DNA from: Anaerolineae bacterium
GTDB lineage: Bacteria > Chloroflexota > Anaerolineae > 4572-78 > J111
Assembly (NCBI GenBank): GCA_020433785.1
Contig: JAGRCC010000922.1
Location: 1 to 6,519, forward strand
DNA length: 6,519 nt
Reading direction: 5' to 3'
Part shown: positions 5,654 through 6,519 of the stretch, in pieces
How positions within the stretch are numbered: position 1 is the first letter of the stretch
Layout: each line of letters opens with the position of its first letter
Notes under the pieces: model-generated
Databases searched by the model: none
What the model was told of the DNA's origin: nothing
The model's input: only the letters and a program-made list of their open reading frames with translations
Program-made: the position numbers and the translations under genes

Positions 5654-6519
5654 TTAAGCTTCTTCGACCACTTCTTCTGAACTACTCTCCTCAGAGACAG
5701 CTTCCAAGGCCGGTTCAGCAGCTTCACTGCCCGTATCTTCTTCAACTTCGTCGAACCCGGCCGTTTCACCAGCATCAGCTACAACTCCGGCTGCTTCAAC
5801 TAACTCTTCCTCAGAATCATCATCGACATCTTCTTCATCGGAGTCTTCAAAATCATCGTCATCATCGGCATACTCGGCCTGAATTTTGGCCAGCGTACTC
5901 GGCCCTAAGTAGCGCTCCATGGCTTGTTCGTCTTCCATACCGGCTACTTCATCTTCCTCAGCCCGGATACTACTCAGAATAGCCTGGCCTTCCAACACAG
6001 CCGACGCCATAGTAGAATTCATTAATTTAATGGCGCGAATGGCGTCATCATTGCTGGGAATAGCATAATCGATGGGGTCAGGATCGCAGTTGGTGTCAAC
6101 CATCGCAATGATGGGAATACCCAAGATATTGGCTTCTTTGACAGCAATGGTATCCCGTCGAACATCAATCACAAAGAGCAGGTTAGGCAAGCGGCGCATG
6201 TCTCTCAACCCCCCCATACGATGATTGAGCCGGTTGATCTCGCGCTCACGCATCAGGGCCTCTTTTTTGGTTAACCGGGCAAATTCACCCCGGGATTGCT
6301 GCCGTTCAATTTCCAGCATGTAATCAATTCGCTGGCGAATGGTCCGCCAGTTGGTCAGCGTACCGCCCAACCAACGTTGGTTAACATACGGCATCCCACA
6401 GCGAGCGGCTTCCTGAGCGACGCTTTCTTGAGCCTGCTTTTTGGTGCCTACAAACAAGACGATACCGCCGGTAGAGACCGTATTTTTAACCAGCTCATAG
6501 GCTTCATCCAACCTTTTCA
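5654..6519 (-). CDS. rpsB: 30S ribosomal protein S2 with long acidic C-terminal tail, 5' end outside window
   Basis: Ribosomal protein S2, a late-assembling small-subunit protein that contacts S1 in many bacteria. The frame runs off the right edge; the codon at 6511 is an internal Leu (KRLDEAYELV), so about 50 N-terminal residues (by comparison with the family) are missing. Counting from that Leu, visible motifs are LFVGTKKQAQ (19-28), CGMPYVNQRWLGGTLTNW (38-55), GGLRDMRRLPNLLFVIDVRRD (100-120, contiguous block), EANILGIPIIAMVDTNCDPD (126-145) and IPSNDDAIRAI (151-161). The S2 core ends near LEGQAILSS (173-181). After it comes a tail of about 100 residues, with 43 Asp/Glu and only two basic residues among positions 185-285, including DDDDDFEDSDEED. 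E. coli S2 has only a short tail. The frame is intact, with no repeat-driven frameshift. tsf follows after 63 bp with no terminator, so the two are cotranscribed. Confidence 0.97.
   Translation of the reverse strand, partial: KRLDEAYELVKNTVSTGGIVLFVGTKKQAQESVAQEAARCGMPYVNQRWLGGTLTNWRTIRQRIDYMLEIERQQSRGEFARLTKKEALMREREINRLNHRMGGLRDMRRLPNLLFVIDVRRDTIAVKEANILGIPIIAMVDTNCDPDPIDYAIPSNDDAIRAIKLMNSTMASAVLEGQAILSSIRAEEDEVAGMEDEQAMERYLGPSTLAKIQAEYADDDDDFEDSDEEDVDDDSEEELVEAAGVVADAGETAGFDEVEEDTGSEAAEPALEAVSEESSSEEVVEEA

Noticed and set aside
5800..5880. GAT/GAA-rich low-complexity stretch as a possible DNA repeat element
   Set aside because: It is the in-frame coding sequence for the Asp/Glu-rich S2 tail with mixed codons, not a tandem DNA repeat.

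Overview
This window looks like an ordinary chromosomal housekeeping locus from a bacterium, most likely a member of the Chloroflexota (Anaerolineae-like). That assignment rests on the style of the EF-Ts, prenyl synthase and DinB-family proteins as I remember them, not on a search. There is no sign of a phage, transposon, CRISPR array, tRNA or rRNA.

Layout: at the left edge, on the + strand, are the 3' part of a DinB/YfiT-like four-helix-bundle protein (its start lies outside the window) and, 9 bp downstream, a complete class I SAM-dependent methyltransferase. These two converge, with a 19 bp gap, on a long block of minus-strand genes. Read right to left these are rpsB (ribosomal protein S2, cut by the right edge), tsf (EF-Ts), pyrH (UMP kinase), frr (ribosome recycling factor), a trans-polyprenyl diphosphate synthase, and uppS (cis-prenyl/undecaprenyl diphosphate synthase).

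rpsB-tsf-pyrH-frr-uppS is a widely conserved bacterial gene order linking translation, pyrimidine nucleotide supply and cell-wall lipid carrier synthesis. Two things differ here. The cluster is punctuated by intrinsic terminators: a perfect 15-bp hairpin with a U tract 5 nt after tsf, and a perfect 14-bp hairpin with a U tract 20 nt after frr. The likely units are therefore rpsB-tsf, pyrH-frr and prenyl synthase-uppS, with only about 35 nt between the first terminator and the pyrH start. Also, a short-chain-type (probably C20) trans-prenyl synthase sits between frr and uppS, and no cdsA or dxr follows uppS.

Other notable points are a roughly 100-residue, extremely acidic C-terminal extension on S2, three start-codon decisions settled by Shine-Dalgarno positions (TTG for the prenyl synthase, GTG for tsf, an internal ATG for pyrH), and a second aspartate motif in the prenyl synthase that departs from the textbook form. 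I found no convincing undescribed system. The main leads are the transcriptional punctuation and the S2 tail.
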